Shown one piece after another: positions 10,601 to 20,020 of a stretch of DNA of 64,000 bases (its first letter is position 1; every line of letters starts with the position of its first letter). The notes beneath the pieces are model-generated. The model ran no database searches, was not told where the DNA came from, and saw only the letters and a program-made list of their open reading frames with translations. The translations under genes and the position numbers were made by a program. This DNA is from Bacteroidales bacterium. Lineage in GTDB: Bacteria; Bacteroidota; Bacteroidia; Bacteroidales; UBA932. The DNA lies in the NCBI GenBank assembly GCA_017439305.1, contig JAFSJK010000069.1, positions 1 through 64,000 on the forward strand. The letters are read 5' to 3'.

Positions 10601-11070
10601 TTTCCACCGGTCCGGTGGTGGCCAAGGTCGCCTATCACCAGGGTCTCGCCTACGAAGCCCTCGGCCAGGCCGACAAGGCCCGCGAAGCCTTCGAGCGCTG
10701 CATCACCACGGCTGGTGGCGGCAACGCCTTCTCCCGCCGCCGCGGCTTCGGTGACGAGAGCAAGTACTTCGTCGCCATGGCCCAGAAGCACCTGGGAAAG
10801 AACGCGGAGAGCGAGCAGTCCATCAAGGAGCTCCAGGAATATGTGAACCAGCAGCTGGCCCAGAGCGGCGCCACCTCCGTCGTGGACATCTACTCCAAGT
10901 TCGGCGAGGACGGTACCAGCGCCACCATCACCGCCCGCAACCTGTACCTCCAGGGCCTCGTGAACCTGGCCCAGGGCAACAAGGCCGAGGCGCGCCAGAA
11001 CTTCACCCGTTCCCTGGAAGTCAACCCGTCCAACGTATGGGCCAAGTACTTCCTTACCCAGAGCAAATAG
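7654..11070 (+). CDS. Secreted DUF5107 domain protein with long TPR array
   Basis: Exported 1138-residue protein of unknown function. A signal peptide (about 1-24, ending SAASAQ) is followed by a DUF5107 domain (about 35-320), an all-beta fold related to galactose mutarotase-like sugar-binding domains. After a linker, most of the rest (about 480-1138) is helical with repeated TPR-like units, seen as recurring A-x-x-x-Y/W-x-K-A patterns (for example DKALAYYQKAAAMSPDF and DEAIEAWKASTQVNPNY). It opens the plus-strand operon, 49 bases before SusC. This fits a periplasmic or surface scaffold, or a sugar-acting protein with a protein-interaction tail, but no catalytic residues can be named. The start is the ATG before a good signal peptide. 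Confidence 0.8.
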   Translation: MRKPIRFLLAVAAFSLLASAASAQVKIKETKTTIPTYLVGDPELDPYFFTGRTYQGAAGHIYPYPIYDILTDDRVDREYKYLTLENEYTEIGVLPEIGGRIFHARDKENSYDFFYRQHVIRPALIGMIGSWISGGVEWNIPHHHRASSTLNAGYEIVENADGSKTIWIGETELRQRLKWNIGLTMYPGKSYVEATFQMQNRTPMMQSFLYWANVSVHANENYQVQFPPQTVYGTTHSKTNYSDWPFTAAAGAQDAWDTSWWKNWRGSNSTFAVNYAQDFLAGYDFGKDAGTVHFANHHVVPGKKFFLWGTESVWNEMLTEEDGAYLELMVGTFSDNQPDYSWIGPNEVRITKQYWYPIKKIGGAKNATLEAAVNVERKSPTTVMVGFNATSLYKGAKVVVKAGGTVLAEETITIDPNTPFLKDYNVSSAIPDKDICAALYDSKGVELVSYSPVVKDDIERPHPADRPKEPAEYESVEELLLAGQRLEEFHNARVNPLPYYEEALRRDPKDSRVNVNLGIWYARHAQWEKAEGYLQTAYQRLTGLHFMPEVDKTGILYQTNPKDGEMLYYLGVVSSALGKCSEAESYFWKSTWYPGFQSASYRYLAELYWKQGKKDKAMDAIDRSIDLSGKSTVSKFLKSFFLSEQGRTADAKALLKENIAFDPLDFLSQIELARLEGSDAGLNHALTHMGIPLQEVIEVSTFYGGVGAYKQATWLLDYAMAHGTPYASTPMQKNAVEPFTASPLLNYMAGYYTSLAGDKDKALAYYQKAAAMSPDFCFPSRVEEKSMLEDVIALNPSDAKARYYLGNLLYYYEQKDEAIEAWKASTQVNPNYGLAWRNLGFATDKYLNDKAAAADLYKKAIAVDPTDPKYFTEYDILAEALGTPSKERLALMDKNRKTVFKSDDATSRLVYLYVENGKYDQALDILKDRHFRVWEGGQTVYTQFVDAHLLRGLGLLSKKKNAKALEDFLAAGTFPRNLETNELSTGPVVAKVAYHQGLAYEALGQADKAREAFERCITTAGGGNAFSRRRGFGDESKYFVAMAQKHLGKNAESEQSIKELQEYVNQQLAQSGATSVVDIYSKFGEDGTSATITARNLYLQGLVNLAQGNKAEARQNFTRSLEVNPSNVWAKYFLTQSK

Positions 11071-11119
11071 TGTATCCACACCATAACAACCATCATTTAT
11101 TAACACAAACTAAATCAGT

Positions 11120-14100
11120 ATGAAAAGACTTTTTGCTTTTATGCAGCTCGCTGCATGCCTCGTGCTTCTGGCCATCCCGGCCGCCGCACAGCAACGGTCT
11201 CACGCTGTTCGAGGTGTCGTCACCGACGCCAGCGGCCCCGTTCCCGGGGTGAACGTGGTGGTCGCCGGCAGCACCTCCGTCGGCACGATGACAACCACGG
11301 ATGGATCCTATTCCCTTCCGTCGGTTCCCGTCGGCTCCGTCCTCCAGTTCTCCTTCGTGGGTTACACCACCGTGGAAGTCACCGTGGGCGCCCAGGAGCT
11401 GATCAATGTCTTCATGGAGGAAGACACCAACCTCCTGGAGGAACTGGTGGTCATCGGTTACGGTACCGTCCGCAAGAGTGACGTTACCGGTGCCGTTGCC
11501 TCCGTCAGCGGTGAGGAGATGACCAAGACCGCAACGAGCGACCCGCTGTCCGCCCTCCAGGGACGCGCCGCCGGTGTTTCCATCGTCACCGCGACCGGTG
11601 ACCCGACCGCTTCCGCGCAGATCAAGATCCGTGGTACCGGTACGACCAACAACACCGACCCGCTGTTCGTCGTGGACGGTTTCCCGATGAGCAATATCGA
11701 GTTCCTTTCCCCGAACGACATTTCTTCCATCGAGATCCTGAAGGACGCCTCCGCGACGGCCATCTACGGTTCCCGCGGTGCGAACGGTGTCGTGATGATC
11801 ACCACCAAGCAGGCCAAGGCCCAGGCGCTCCGCACCCGGGTCACGGCCGAATACGGTATCACCACCCCGCCGCGCAAGCCCATGATGCTCACCTCCGACC
11901 AGTACACGGAGATGACGAACCTCGCAAACGCCAATTCCGGCATTCCCGCCACGTATGACAAGACTTCCGGCCTGGCCACCACCGACTGGTTCAACGAGGT
12001 CATGCAGAACGCCACCTACCAGAACTACAACCTGAACCTGGCCGGCGGTAGCGAAGCCGTGGCAGAGAACTTCTCCGTCAACTACTACAACAACAAGGGT
12101 ACCGTCAAGAGCACCGGTTTCAACCGCATCAACCTGACGAGCAACACCCAGTTCAAGCCGTTCAAGTGGATGACCCTCCGGGCCACCCTTACCGGTTCCT
12201 TCGCGAAGACCCTCACCCTCGGTTCCAACGGTACCAACAACGGCACCGTCTTCCTGTCCTCCCTCATCGCCCCGCCGAATGTGCCGGTCTGGAATGACGC
12301 CACCAACTACTACTCCGGTATTTCCGTGTTCCGTCTCGCGAACCCGGCCGGTGTCGTCTACCGTAACGCCGACGGCGGTTCCAACATGCGGAACAACCTC
12401 ATCGGCAACTTCAGCGCCGACATCAAGTTCCTCAAGTACCTGACCTTCACGTCCCGCTTCGGCTACCGCTACCACTTCACCTACGGCAACGGTTTCAGCC
12501 CGATCTACATGGAGACGTCCAACATCGCCAGCGGCCAGAACTCCGTCAGCCGCAGCACTTCCTATTCCAAGGACTGGACCTGGGAGAACATCCTGACCTT
12601 CAACAAGAGGTGGGGCAAGGTCCATGACCTGACCGTGATGGGCGCCATGTCCGCCCGGGATTTCTATCAGGAAGATTTCAATGCTTCCCGTATGGACCTT
12701 CCGTCCGAGAAACCGGAACTCCGCTTCCTGAGCGCCGCAACGAACAACACGCCTTCGGTGGGCGGATCCGGCAGTGCGCTGGGTATGCTTTCCTACCTGG
12801 GACGTATCAACTACTCCCTCCTGAACCGCTACCTCCTCACCGCTTCCTTCCGTGCTGATGGTTCCTCCCGCTTCGTGGGCAAGAACAAGTGGGGTTACTT
12901 CCCGTCCGCTTCCTTCGCGTGGAGAATCTCCGAGGAGCCGTTCTTCCAGAACGTGACGGCCGTGAACGACGCCAAGTTCCGTATCGGCTGGGGCCAGATC
13001 GGTAACGAACGGATGAGCTCCTATTATCCGTATCAGACCAACATCGGCCAGAAGCAGTATTACATCATCGGTGACTCCCCGACCCGTGTCAACGGTGCCG
13101 CGCCGAGCGGCCTGGGTAACGCTTCCCTGATGTGGGAGACCTCCGAGCAGTTCAACGTGGGTATCGACCTCGCCCTCCTGAACAACCGCCTCACCTTCAC
13201 CGGCGACTACTTCATCCGCAAGACCGACAACATCCTCCTCTCCGAAAGTGTTCCGAGAACTTCCGGTACCAGCAGCATCACCCGCAACGTGGGTGGCATG
13301 GAGAACCGCGGTGTTGAAATCACCCTCGGCTGGAAGGACGACATCGGCGATTTCCACTACAGCATCGACGGCAACGTTTCCTTCATCAAGAACCGGGTCA
13401 CCAACCTCGGCAAGGCCGGCTACCTCTCCAGCACCTTCGCCTATGACTACGCCCTCATCGACTTCCAGGGCCAGTTCTCCGGCGTGGTCCGCAGTGAACC
13501 CGACCATCCGTTCAACCAGTTCTACGGTTACAAGTTCCTGGGCATCTTCCAGGACCAGGCCGAAATCGACGCCTACACGGGACCCGACGGCAAGCCGATC
13601 ATGCCGGACGCCAAGCCCGGTGACTCCAAGTTCGCCGACCTCGCCGGCGGCGGTGAGGACGGCAAGTCCCCCGACGGCAAGATTGACTCCAAGGATATGA
13701 CCTTCATCGGCAATCCGAACCCGGCTGCCACCTACGGTATCAACTTCAACTTCGGTTGGAAGAACTTCGACCTCACCATGCTGTGGCAGGGTGTCCAGGG
13801 CATTGACATCTTCAACGCCTCCAAGTTCTACTTCGTGAAGTTCGACGGCCGCCAGAACGTCCTCGGTTCCGCCTACAAGGCCGGTTGGAGCGGCAAGGGA
13901 TCGACCAATGAGGTTCCGATCACCCTCGCCTATTCCAAGGATGACGCCCGCAACCAGAAGAACTGGTGGCAGTCCTCCATGTATGTGGAAGACGGCTCCT
14001 ATCTCCGCCTGAAGAACATTCAGCTGGGTTACACCTTCAAGACCAACCTGACCCGTGGCACCACGCAGAACTTCCGCGTGTATGTCGCCGCCACGAACCT

Positions 14101-14215
14101 GGTAACCATCACCAAGTACTCCGGCCTGGATCCGGAAATTCCCGGACAGGGCATCGACCGCGGCCAGTATCCGCAGCCCCGTACTTTCCTCCTGGGTGTG
14201 AATGTGAACCTTTAA
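11120..14215 (+). CDS. SusC/RagA-type TonB-dependent outer-membrane transporter
   Basis: Outer-membrane barrel that takes up oligosaccharides with energy from TonB, working with the SusD lipoprotein that follows 3 bases downstream. The 1031-residue protein has a signal peptide (1-24), a carboxypeptidase-regulatory-like beta-sandwich (about 29-102), the SusC signature at the plug start (EELVVIGYGTVRKSDVTG at 107-124), a plug, and a barrel ending in an aromatic-rich strand (TFLLGVNVNL). There is no N-terminal STN domain, so no sigma/anti-sigma signalling is expected; this fits control by the neighbouring HTCS. The codons are very rich in C at the third position, which suggests high expression. 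Confidence 0.97.
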   Translation: MKRLFAFMQLAACLVLLAIPAAAQQRSHAVRGVVTDASGPVPGVNVVVAGSTSVGTMTTTDGSYSLPSVPVGSVLQFSFVGYTTVEVTVGAQELINVFMEEDTNLLEELVVIGYGTVRKSDVTGAVASVSGEEMTKTATSDPLSALQGRAAGVSIVTATGDPTASAQIKIRGTGTTNNTDPLFVVDGFPMSNIEFLSPNDISSIEILKDASATAIYGSRGANGVVMITTKQAKAQALRTRVTAEYGITTPPRKPMMLTSDQYTEMTNLANANSGIPATYDKTSGLATTDWFNEVMQNATYQNYNLNLAGGSEAVAENFSVNYYNNKGTVKSTGFNRINLTSNTQFKPFKWMTLRATLTGSFAKTLTLGSNGTNNGTVFLSSLIAPPNVPVWNDATNYYSGISVFRLANPAGVVYRNADGGSNMRNNLIGNFSADIKFLKYLTFTSRFGYRYHFTYGNGFSPIYMETSNIASGQNSVSRSTSYSKDWTWENILTFNKRWGKVHDLTVMGAMSARDFYQEDFNASRMDLPSEKPELRFLSAATNNTPSVGGSGSALGMLSYLGRINYSLLNRYLLTASFRADGSSRFVGKNKWGYFPSASFAWRISEEPFFQNVTAVNDAKFRIGWGQIGNERMSSYYPYQTNIGQKQYYIIGDSPTRVNGAAPSGLGNASLMWETSEQFNVGIDLALLNNRLTFTGDYFIRKTDNILLSESVPRTSGTSSITRNVGGMENRGVEITLGWKDDIGDFHYSIDGNVSFIKNRVTNLGKAGYLSSTFAYDYALIDFQGQFSGVVRSEPDHPFNQFYGYKFLGIFQDQAEIDAYTGPDGKPIMPDAKPGDSKFADLAGGGEDGKSPDGKIDSKDMTFIGNPNPAATYGINFNFGWKNFDLTMLWQGVQGIDIFNASKFYFVKFDGRQNVLGSAYKAGWSGKGSTNEVPITLAYSKDDARNQKNWWQSSMYVEDGSYLRLKNIQLGYTFKTNLTRGTTQNFRVYVAATNLVTITKYSGLDPEIPGQGIDRGQYPQPRTFLLGVNVNL

Positions 14216-14218
14216 TCT

Positions 14219-15955
14219 ATGAACATTATGAAACTCAACAGAATAATCGCTGTCCTCGCTTCGGTTCTCCTGCTCGGTTCCTGCAACTACCTGCTGGAAA
14301 AGAGCCCGCTCGGTTCCCTGGCGGTGGAGAACTACTACACCACGGAGGAAGAAGTCAACACGGCCGTCCTCGGTGTCTATCACGTGTTTATGACTGAGAA
14401 TTTCGGTCTGTACCATTACCTCCACGTGGGAGACAACACCTCCGACGACTCCGAACTGGGCAACTCCCGTTCCGACGGTCTTGCCTGGGCCGGTAACGCC
14501 AAGTCCCTGGTGCAGTTCAACATCTTGACTACCAACTCCTACGCCTGCAACAACACCTGGAACCAGGACTGGCAGGTCGTGACCAAGTCCAACTACATCA
14601 TCGAGAATGCCGAAAAGAACGACATTCCCAACAAGGAACTGTACATCGCCGAGGCCAAATTCCTCCGCAGCTACGTGTACTTCGACATGGCAGCCCAGCT
14701 GGGCGGCCTGCCGCTGGTGGACCACATCCTGACCCCCGAGGAGTACTATATGCCGCGTGCCACGATGGACGAGACCTGGGCTTTCGTGGAGAAGGGCTTC
14801 ACTGAGGCTGCCGCCGGACTCCCGGCCAGCTGGGACGGTGCAAACACCGGCCGTGCCACGAAGGGTACCGCACTTGCGATGCTCGCCCGTACCTACGTCT
14901 ATCACGCCAGCTTTGACAAGAAGCAGGAGACCTGGCAGAAGGCCTATGATGCTGCAAAGCAGGTCATCGACGGCGGATACTACCAGCTGCTTCCGAACTT
15001 CGGCGACGTGTTCAAGTATGAGAACCGTAACAACAAGGAGATCATTTTCTCCATCCAGTTCTGGACGACGGTGGCCGGTTGGGGCGACTCCAACGACGGT
15101 AACATGATGTCCTTCTACGGCCGCGACGCCGGCGTCAAGCTCAGCGACCTCTACTCTACCGATCCTTCCATTCCCAACAACAAAGTCCTGGATGACCTCC
15201 TGGGTCCCGGCACCTATGACTGGGTGTACAATACGATGAAGGAGGAAGGCGTGTTCGTAGACGAGAAGGGCGAGCCGCGCGGTTACGACAAGCGGATGAC
15301 CGGCTGGTCGCTTCACTGCCCGACCCTGGACCTGTACAATGCCTTCGAAGAGGGTGACCCGCGCCGCGGATACACCATCATCGAGCGCGGCGAGGTGTTC
15401 GACGGCTTCACGCACTTCAACCTCTCCAGCCCGTCCGGCTTCCAGTCCAAGAAAGAGTACTGCCCGATGCAGTACCGCACCGATCCGGGTAACGAAGACA
15501 ATCTGGGCATGAACCTGATCGTCTTCCGCTACTCCGACCTCCTCCTGTACATGGCCGAGGCCTGCAACGAGCTCGGCAAGGGCAGCGAGGCTCTCCAGTA
15601 CCTGGAGATGGTCCGCGCCCGCGCCCGCAACAGCGGTCCCGACAAGAGCGTGCTTCCGAAGATCCTCGAGGCCAACCAGTCCGCTCTCCGCGAACTCATC
15701 TGGCACGAGCGCCGCGTGGAACTCGCGATGGAGTACAACCGCTACTACGACCTGGCCCGTACCGGCCGCCTGTACAACACGATGAAGGCATACTACGAGA
15801 AGTACGAGAAGGATCCTTCCTCCCCGGGTTACTCCGGTCAGGACAAGGGCAAGTTCGTGCAGCCGTACCACGTCCACATGCCTATCTCCAACCAGGCTCT
15901 CCAGGCATCCGTCTATGACGGTGTCCAGACCCTCGAACAGAACGAAGGCTATTAA
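14219..15955 (+). CDS. SusD/RagB-type surface glycan-binding lipoprotein
   Basis: Lid of the SusC transporter that binds the glycan at the cell surface. The 578-residue protein starts MNIMKLNRI with a lipoprotein signal whose cysteine lies in LLLGSCNYL. The helical SusD fold shows the usual features: an N-terminal EKSPLGS segment, TPR-like helices with FLRSYVYFDM, and a C-terminal region with ELIWHERRVELAMEYNRYYDLARTG, which is highly characteristic. An alternative start is the ATG at 14228. Tight spacing to SusC (3 bases) and to the beta-helix gene (14 bases) indicates one operon. Confidence 0.96.
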   Translation: MNIMKLNRIIAVLASVLLLGSCNYLLEKSPLGSLAVENYYTTEEEVNTAVLGVYHVFMTENFGLYHYLHVGDNTSDDSELGNSRSDGLAWAGNAKSLVQFNILTTNSYACNNTWNQDWQVVTKSNYIIENAEKNDIPNKELYIAEAKFLRSYVYFDMAAQLGGLPLVDHILTPEEYYMPRATMDETWAFVEKGFTEAAAGLPASWDGANTGRATKGTALAMLARTYVYHASFDKKQETWQKAYDAAKQVIDGGYYQLLPNFGDVFKYENRNNKEIIFSIQFWTTVAGWGDSNDGNMMSFYGRDAGVKLSDLYSTDPSIPNNKVLDDLLGPGTYDWVYNTMKEEGVFVDEKGEPRGYDKRMTGWSLHCPTLDLYNAFEEGDPRRGYTIIERGEVFDGFTHFNLSSPSGFQSKKEYCPMQYRTDPGNEDNLGMNLIVFRYSDLLLYMAEACNELGKGSEALQYLEMVRARARNSGPDKSVLPKILEANQSALRELIWHERRVELAMEYNRYYDLARTGRLYNTMKAYYEKYEKDPSSPGYSGQDKGKFVQPYHVHMPISNQALQASVYDGVQTLEQNEGY

Positions 15956-15969
15956 TCATCCCCGGCCGT

Positions 15970-17925
15970 ATGATAAAACGGACACTTTCCATTGTTTTCC
16001 TGCTGGCCGCCGTCCTCACGGCGGCGGCCCAGCAGAAAACGTATTTCGTCTCGCCTGACGGGAACGACGCCGCCACGGGTCTTTCCGTCGCCCAGGCCTG
16101 GAAGACCATCGACAAGGTGAACTCCGTCGAGTTCCAGCCCGGCGACAAGATCCTCTTCGAAGCCGGAAAGACCTTCTTCGGGCAGTTGATGCCCAAGGGG
16201 TCCGGTACCGAAGAGGCTCCCATCGTGATGTCGTCTTACGGCGGATCCGGCCGTCCGGTCATCAACTTCGGTGACGCGGAAGGAGCCGGCATCCTCCTCG
16301 AAGACGTGGACCACTGGGAGGTCATCGGGATGGAAGTCGTCTCGTATGCCCCGTACAAGATCGGCATCGGCCGCCAGGGAATCGTCGTCCGCATCAGCAA
16401 ACCGGGCAACTCCGACCATTTCGTCATCAAGGACAACTATATCCACGATGTGTGGGGCCAGCTCGGCGGCAACGGCCGCTACCAGGGCTACAACAGCTCC
16501 GCCATCCTGGTGCAGACCGCCCGGATGGCCGGCGGAATGGCTGTGACCGGCCCTGTCGAACCCGTCGTGATCAACGATGTCCTCATCGAGGGCAACAAGA
16601 TCGAACGTGTGGACAAGTGCGGCATCGTGTGCCGCGGCGCCCGCAACAACGTGGCGGTCCGGCGGAACTGGATGGACAACATCGGCGGCGACGGCATCTT
16701 CGTGAACGGTCCCTACCGGGGCCTGATCGAGTACAACTACATCCGCCGCTCCTGCATGCGTTCCGGTGACCCGAACCTGCCCGGCGACGACGGCTGGTGG
16801 CCGCATGTGGCCGCCTGCTGGATCCAGAACACGGAAGAGACCATCATGCAGTTCAACGAAGTGTACGACACCGCCCGCAACCTCCACAACGGTGACGGAT
16901 TCGCCTACGACTTCGACTTCAACTGCAAGCGCTGCATCGCCCAGTACAACTACTCGCAGAACAACCACGGTTTCATGCTCCTGATGTACAACATCTTCGA
17001 GAACGAGACCCGGTACAACATCTCCGAGAACGACCACACGCACCTGGTACAGATGCAGGGTCCCATCGAGGGCGACAAGAGCCTCATCTACAATAACGTG
17101 TTCTACATCGACTACGGGATGGCGGACATCGACTACTTCCTCACGCGCAAGCCGGAGGAACTTGGTGCGAAGTTCTACAACAACATCTTCTACGCCACCG
17201 GCCAGGGCCGTTTCCGCAGCGTGTTCTCCTCCGGAGACACCGCCGTCCGCAAGTATGACGAGGAACTCAAGGCCGATATCCCCGCCGGTTCCGTGTTCCT
17301 GCACAACTGCTACTTCGGCCCGTGGAAGAACGGCATTCCGGATGATCCGGAAGCCCTCGTAGCGGATCCGAGATTCGTCGCCCCGGGTACCGGCGGCGAG
17401 GGACTCTGCACCCTGGGCGGCTACGCCCTCCGGGCGGACTCCCCTTGCATCAACACCGGCATGTATGTCCCGAACAACGGCGGCCGCGACTTCTTCGGCC
17501 AGCCTGTTTCCGACGGTCATCCGGACTACGGTGCCTTCGAGTTCCTGGGCAGCGGCGTCTTTACCGACGGCGTGGAGGAGGCCAAGCAGGATGAAATCGC
17601 CCGCAAGGCTTCCGACATGGCCTGGGCCAAGTGGATGTTCCCCAAGGTCATCGCTTCCAACGATCCTTCACAGGCTGTCATCCAGCTCCGTGAGCCCCTC
17701 ACGCCCACGATCAAGGGAACCCTTTCCTGGAAGAATCCGAAGAACGGGAAGACCATTACCGTGGACCTCGCCAAGGCGAAGGACCGCCAGCGGTTCGTCC
17801 TGCCGGTCAAGTCCGACAAGGAGACCCTGGAAAGCACGACCCTGAAGGTTTACCTCGACAACGGTGCCTTTACCGAGTCCTTCGAGGTGCCCTTCCAGGA
17901 GATCCAGCAGCGGCGCCGCCGCTAA
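15970..17925 (+). CDS. Secreted right-handed parallel beta-helix protein, copy 1 (lyase/hydrolase-like)
   Basis: Exported 651-residue protein, likely a polysaccharide-acting enzyme of the pectate-lyase-like fold. After the signal peptide (1-20) it begins QQKTYFVSPDGNDAATGLS, the usual opening of secreted beta-helix enzymes, followed by repeated coils with N-x-I/V motifs (VIKDNYIHDVWG, VRRNWMDNIGGDGIFVN, ARYNISEND-type turns). The last 90 residues look like an Ig-like domain. It closely resembles the next gene over its full length, so the two are a tandem duplication. The catalytic residues and the exact lyase or hydrolase family cannot be assigned by eye; a non-enzymatic glycan-binding role is possible. 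A strong terminator follows. Confidence 0.8.
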   Translation: MIKRTLSIVFLLAAVLTAAAQQKTYFVSPDGNDAATGLSVAQAWKTIDKVNSVEFQPGDKILFEAGKTFFGQLMPKGSGTEEAPIVMSSYGGSGRPVINFGDAEGAGILLEDVDHWEVIGMEVVSYAPYKIGIGRQGIVVRISKPGNSDHFVIKDNYIHDVWGQLGGNGRYQGYNSSAILVQTARMAGGMAVTGPVEPVVINDVLIEGNKIERVDKCGIVCRGARNNVAVRRNWMDNIGGDGIFVNGPYRGLIEYNYIRRSCMRSGDPNLPGDDGWWPHVAACWIQNTEETIMQFNEVYDTARNLHNGDGFAYDFDFNCKRCIAQYNYSQNNHGFMLLMYNIFENETRYNISENDHTHLVQMQGPIEGDKSLIYNNVFYIDYGMADIDYFLTRKPEELGAKFYNNIFYATGQGRFRSVFSSGDTAVRKYDEELKADIPAGSVFLHNCYFGPWKNGIPDDPEALVADPRFVAPGTGGEGLCTLGGYALRADSPCINTGMYVPNNGGRDFFGQPVSDGHPDYGAFEFLGSGVFTDGVEEAKQDEIARKASDMAWAKWMFPKVIASNDPSQAVIQLREPLTPTIKGTLSWKNPKNGKTITVDLAKAKDRQRFVLPVKSDKETLESTTLKVYLDNGAFTESFEVPFQEIQQRRRR

Positions 17926-17934
17926 CCTGCCTGA

Positions 17935-17971
17935 AATGGGAAGGCTTCCTTCCGGGGCCTTCCCATTTTTT
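17935..17971 (+). terminator. Rho-independent terminator between the two beta-helix genes
   Basis: Stem AATGGGAAGGC (17935-17945) pairs with GCCTTCCCATT (17957-17967), followed by a T run to 17971. It sits inside what would otherwise be a continuous operon, so it may end part of the transcripts and lower expression of the downstream genes. Confidence 0.85.
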
Positions 17972-18034
17972 CTTCAACCACAGAACTGATAACCAGGAAG
18001 TCGTTGGAAATACGGCTTCCCAAGCATTCCCATT

Positions 18035-20014
18035 ATGAAAAAAATCGTTCTCCTGACCTCCCTGCTGCTCCTGGCCGCCGGACTCCATGCCCAGCAGAAA
18101 ACCTACTATGTGTCCCCGTCCGGAAACGACTCGGCTTCCGGCCTGTCCGTGAAGGATGCCTGGAAGAGCATCGACAAGATCAACACCGTCACCTTCCAGC
18201 CGGGAGACAAGATCCTCCTGGAGTCCGGCAAGACCTTCCCCGGTAAGATCGTCCTCAAGGGAAGCGGAACCCCGGAGAATCCGATCCGTCTTTCCTCCTA
18301 TGGCGTGGCCGGACGTCCGGTCATCGACATGGGCCGGGAAGAGGGCAACGCCATCACCCTGACGGACGCGTCGGGCTGGGAAATCATCGGCCTTGAAATC
18401 ACAAGCGGCTATCCCCCGGAAGTGGGCGTCGGACGAAGTGGTATCGTCGTGAACGCCACGGGCGAGGGCGTCGCATACAAATACCTGGTCATCAAGGACA
18501 ACTACATCCATGATGTCTGGGGCCAGATGGGCGGTACCCGCAGCAGGAACACCGCCATTGCGGTCAGCGTAGGCGGACCGCGCAGGAGGCCCGAACCCGG
18601 GCAGCCGGCCTTCGTTCCCCCCACCTTCGACGATGTCCTCATCGAAGGCAACCGCATCGAACGGTTCGACAAGGTGGGTATCTCCACCGGCGGTCTCAGC
18701 AACCTGAAAGTCCGCCGCAACTGGATGGACAACCTGGGCGGCGACGGTATCATCGTGAGCGGTTCCTACCGGGCCATCATCGAATTCAACGAAATCCACC
18801 GTTCCTGCATGCGCTCCGGCACCCTTGACCTTCCCGGCGACACGGCCTGGAACGAGGGCAAGGACGGCTGGTGGCCGCACACCGCCGCCTGCTGGATCAT
18901 CCGCTGCGAAGAAACCATCATGCAGTTCAACGAAGTGTATGACACCGGCCGCCAGATCCGCAACGGCGACGGCTTCGCCTATGACTTCGACTTCTACTGC
19001 AAGAACTGCCTCTGCCAGTACAACTATTCCAAGGAGAACCACGGTTTCCTCCTGTTGATGTACGACATCTTCCAGAACACGGCCCGCTACAACATCTCCG
19101 AGAATGACAAGACCCATCTCGTGCAGATGCAGGGAAGTCTGAAGAATGACAGCAACTTCCTCTACAACAACGTATTCTACGTGGACCACGGCACCCTCGA
19201 CCTGGACTTCTTCCGCGGCGATTTCGCCGACCGGGCCAAGGATGTCAACGACCTGGGAGCCCACTTCTACAACAACATCTTCTACGCCGCCGGCCAGGGA
19301 CGCTTCCGCTGGGAGTATTCCACCGGCTTTGCCTGGGACCGTTCGTTCGACTCCAAGACCAGGCCTACCCTTCCCGCCGGATCCATCTTCCTGCACAACT
19401 GCTATTTCGGACCTTGGCTGGACGGCATGCCGGATGATCCGGAGGCCCTCGTCGCCGATCCCAAGTTCGTGGCCCCCGGCACCGGCGGTACCGGTCTCGG
19501 CACACTCCTCGGCTATATGCTCCGCCCGGATTCCCCGTGCATCAACACGGGTATGTATGTCCCGAATGCAGGCTGCCGCGATTTCTTCGGCAACCCGCTG
19601 GAGGACGGACACCCCGATTTCGGAGCCTACGAGGCCGTCGGTTCCGGTCTGTTCGCCGACAAGGCGGATCTCGCGCAGCAGGACCGCGACGCTTCGGATG
19701 CCTCCTCCGTGGCCTGGAGCAAGTGGTGCTTCCCGCTGGGCCTGCCGGTAAGCGATGTCAAAGCCGTTCCCGTCCGTCTGTACCGTCCGCTCGAAGAGGG
19801 CGTCACCGGCACCGTGACCTGGGTCAACCCCAAGAACGGCAAACCCGTCGTCGTGGACCTGGCGAAGATCAAGGACCGCGGCAACTTCACCCTTCCCGTG
19901 AAATCCGACAAGGAGACCCTGCTGGGCACCACGGTCAAGGTCGACCTCAAGAAAGGCAAGTTCACGGAATCCTTTGAAATCCCCTTCGCTGAAAAACCTG
20001 CAACCAGACGATAA
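18035..20014 (+). CDS. Secreted right-handed parallel beta-helix protein, copy 2
   Basis: Paralogue of the preceding gene: 659 residues with the same signal-peptide type, the same opening (QQKTYYVSPSGNDSASGLS), the same central blocks (IKDNYIHDVWGQ, RRNWMDN-GGDGI, INTGMYVPN, then a DGHPDFGAYE box) and the same C-terminal Ig-like segment. The differences cluster in loops around residues 170-200, where this copy has a proline- and arginine-rich insert. That pattern suggests the two copies recognise different parts of the substrate. It lies 6 bases before the first GH50-like gene. Same caveat as copy 1: the fold is clear, the reaction is not. Confidence 0.8.
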   Translation: MKKIVLLTSLLLLAAGLHAQQKTYYVSPSGNDSASGLSVKDAWKSIDKINTVTFQPGDKILLESGKTFPGKIVLKGSGTPENPIRLSSYGVAGRPVIDMGREEGNAITLTDASGWEIIGLEITSGYPPEVGVGRSGIVVNATGEGVAYKYLVIKDNYIHDVWGQMGGTRSRNTAIAVSVGGPRRRPEPGQPAFVPPTFDDVLIEGNRIERFDKVGISTGGLSNLKVRRNWMDNLGGDGIIVSGSYRAIIEFNEIHRSCMRSGTLDLPGDTAWNEGKDGWWPHTAACWIIRCEETIMQFNEVYDTGRQIRNGDGFAYDFDFYCKNCLCQYNYSKENHGFLLLMYDIFQNTARYNISENDKTHLVQMQGSLKNDSNFLYNNVFYVDHGTLDLDFFRGDFADRAKDVNDLGAHFYNNIFYAAGQGRFRWEYSTGFAWDRSFDSKTRPTLPAGSIFLHNCYFGPWLDGMPDDPEALVADPKFVAPGTGGTGLGTLLGYMLRPDSPCINTGMYVPNAGCRDFFGNPLEDGHPDFGAYEAVGSGLFADKADLAQQDRDASDASSVAWSKWCFPLGLPVSDVKAVPVRLYRPLEEGVTGTVTWVNPKNGKPVVVDLAKIKDRGNFTLPVKSDKETLLGTTVKVDLKKGKFTESFEIPFAEKPATRR

Positions 20015-20020
20015 ATCCGT

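Noticed and set aside
11093-15877. Open frame of almost 1600 codons antisense to SusC/SusD
   Set aside because: It is the mirror of strongly C-ending codons on the plus strand. The translation is V/G/E/H-rich without any domain, and the sense genes are unambiguous.
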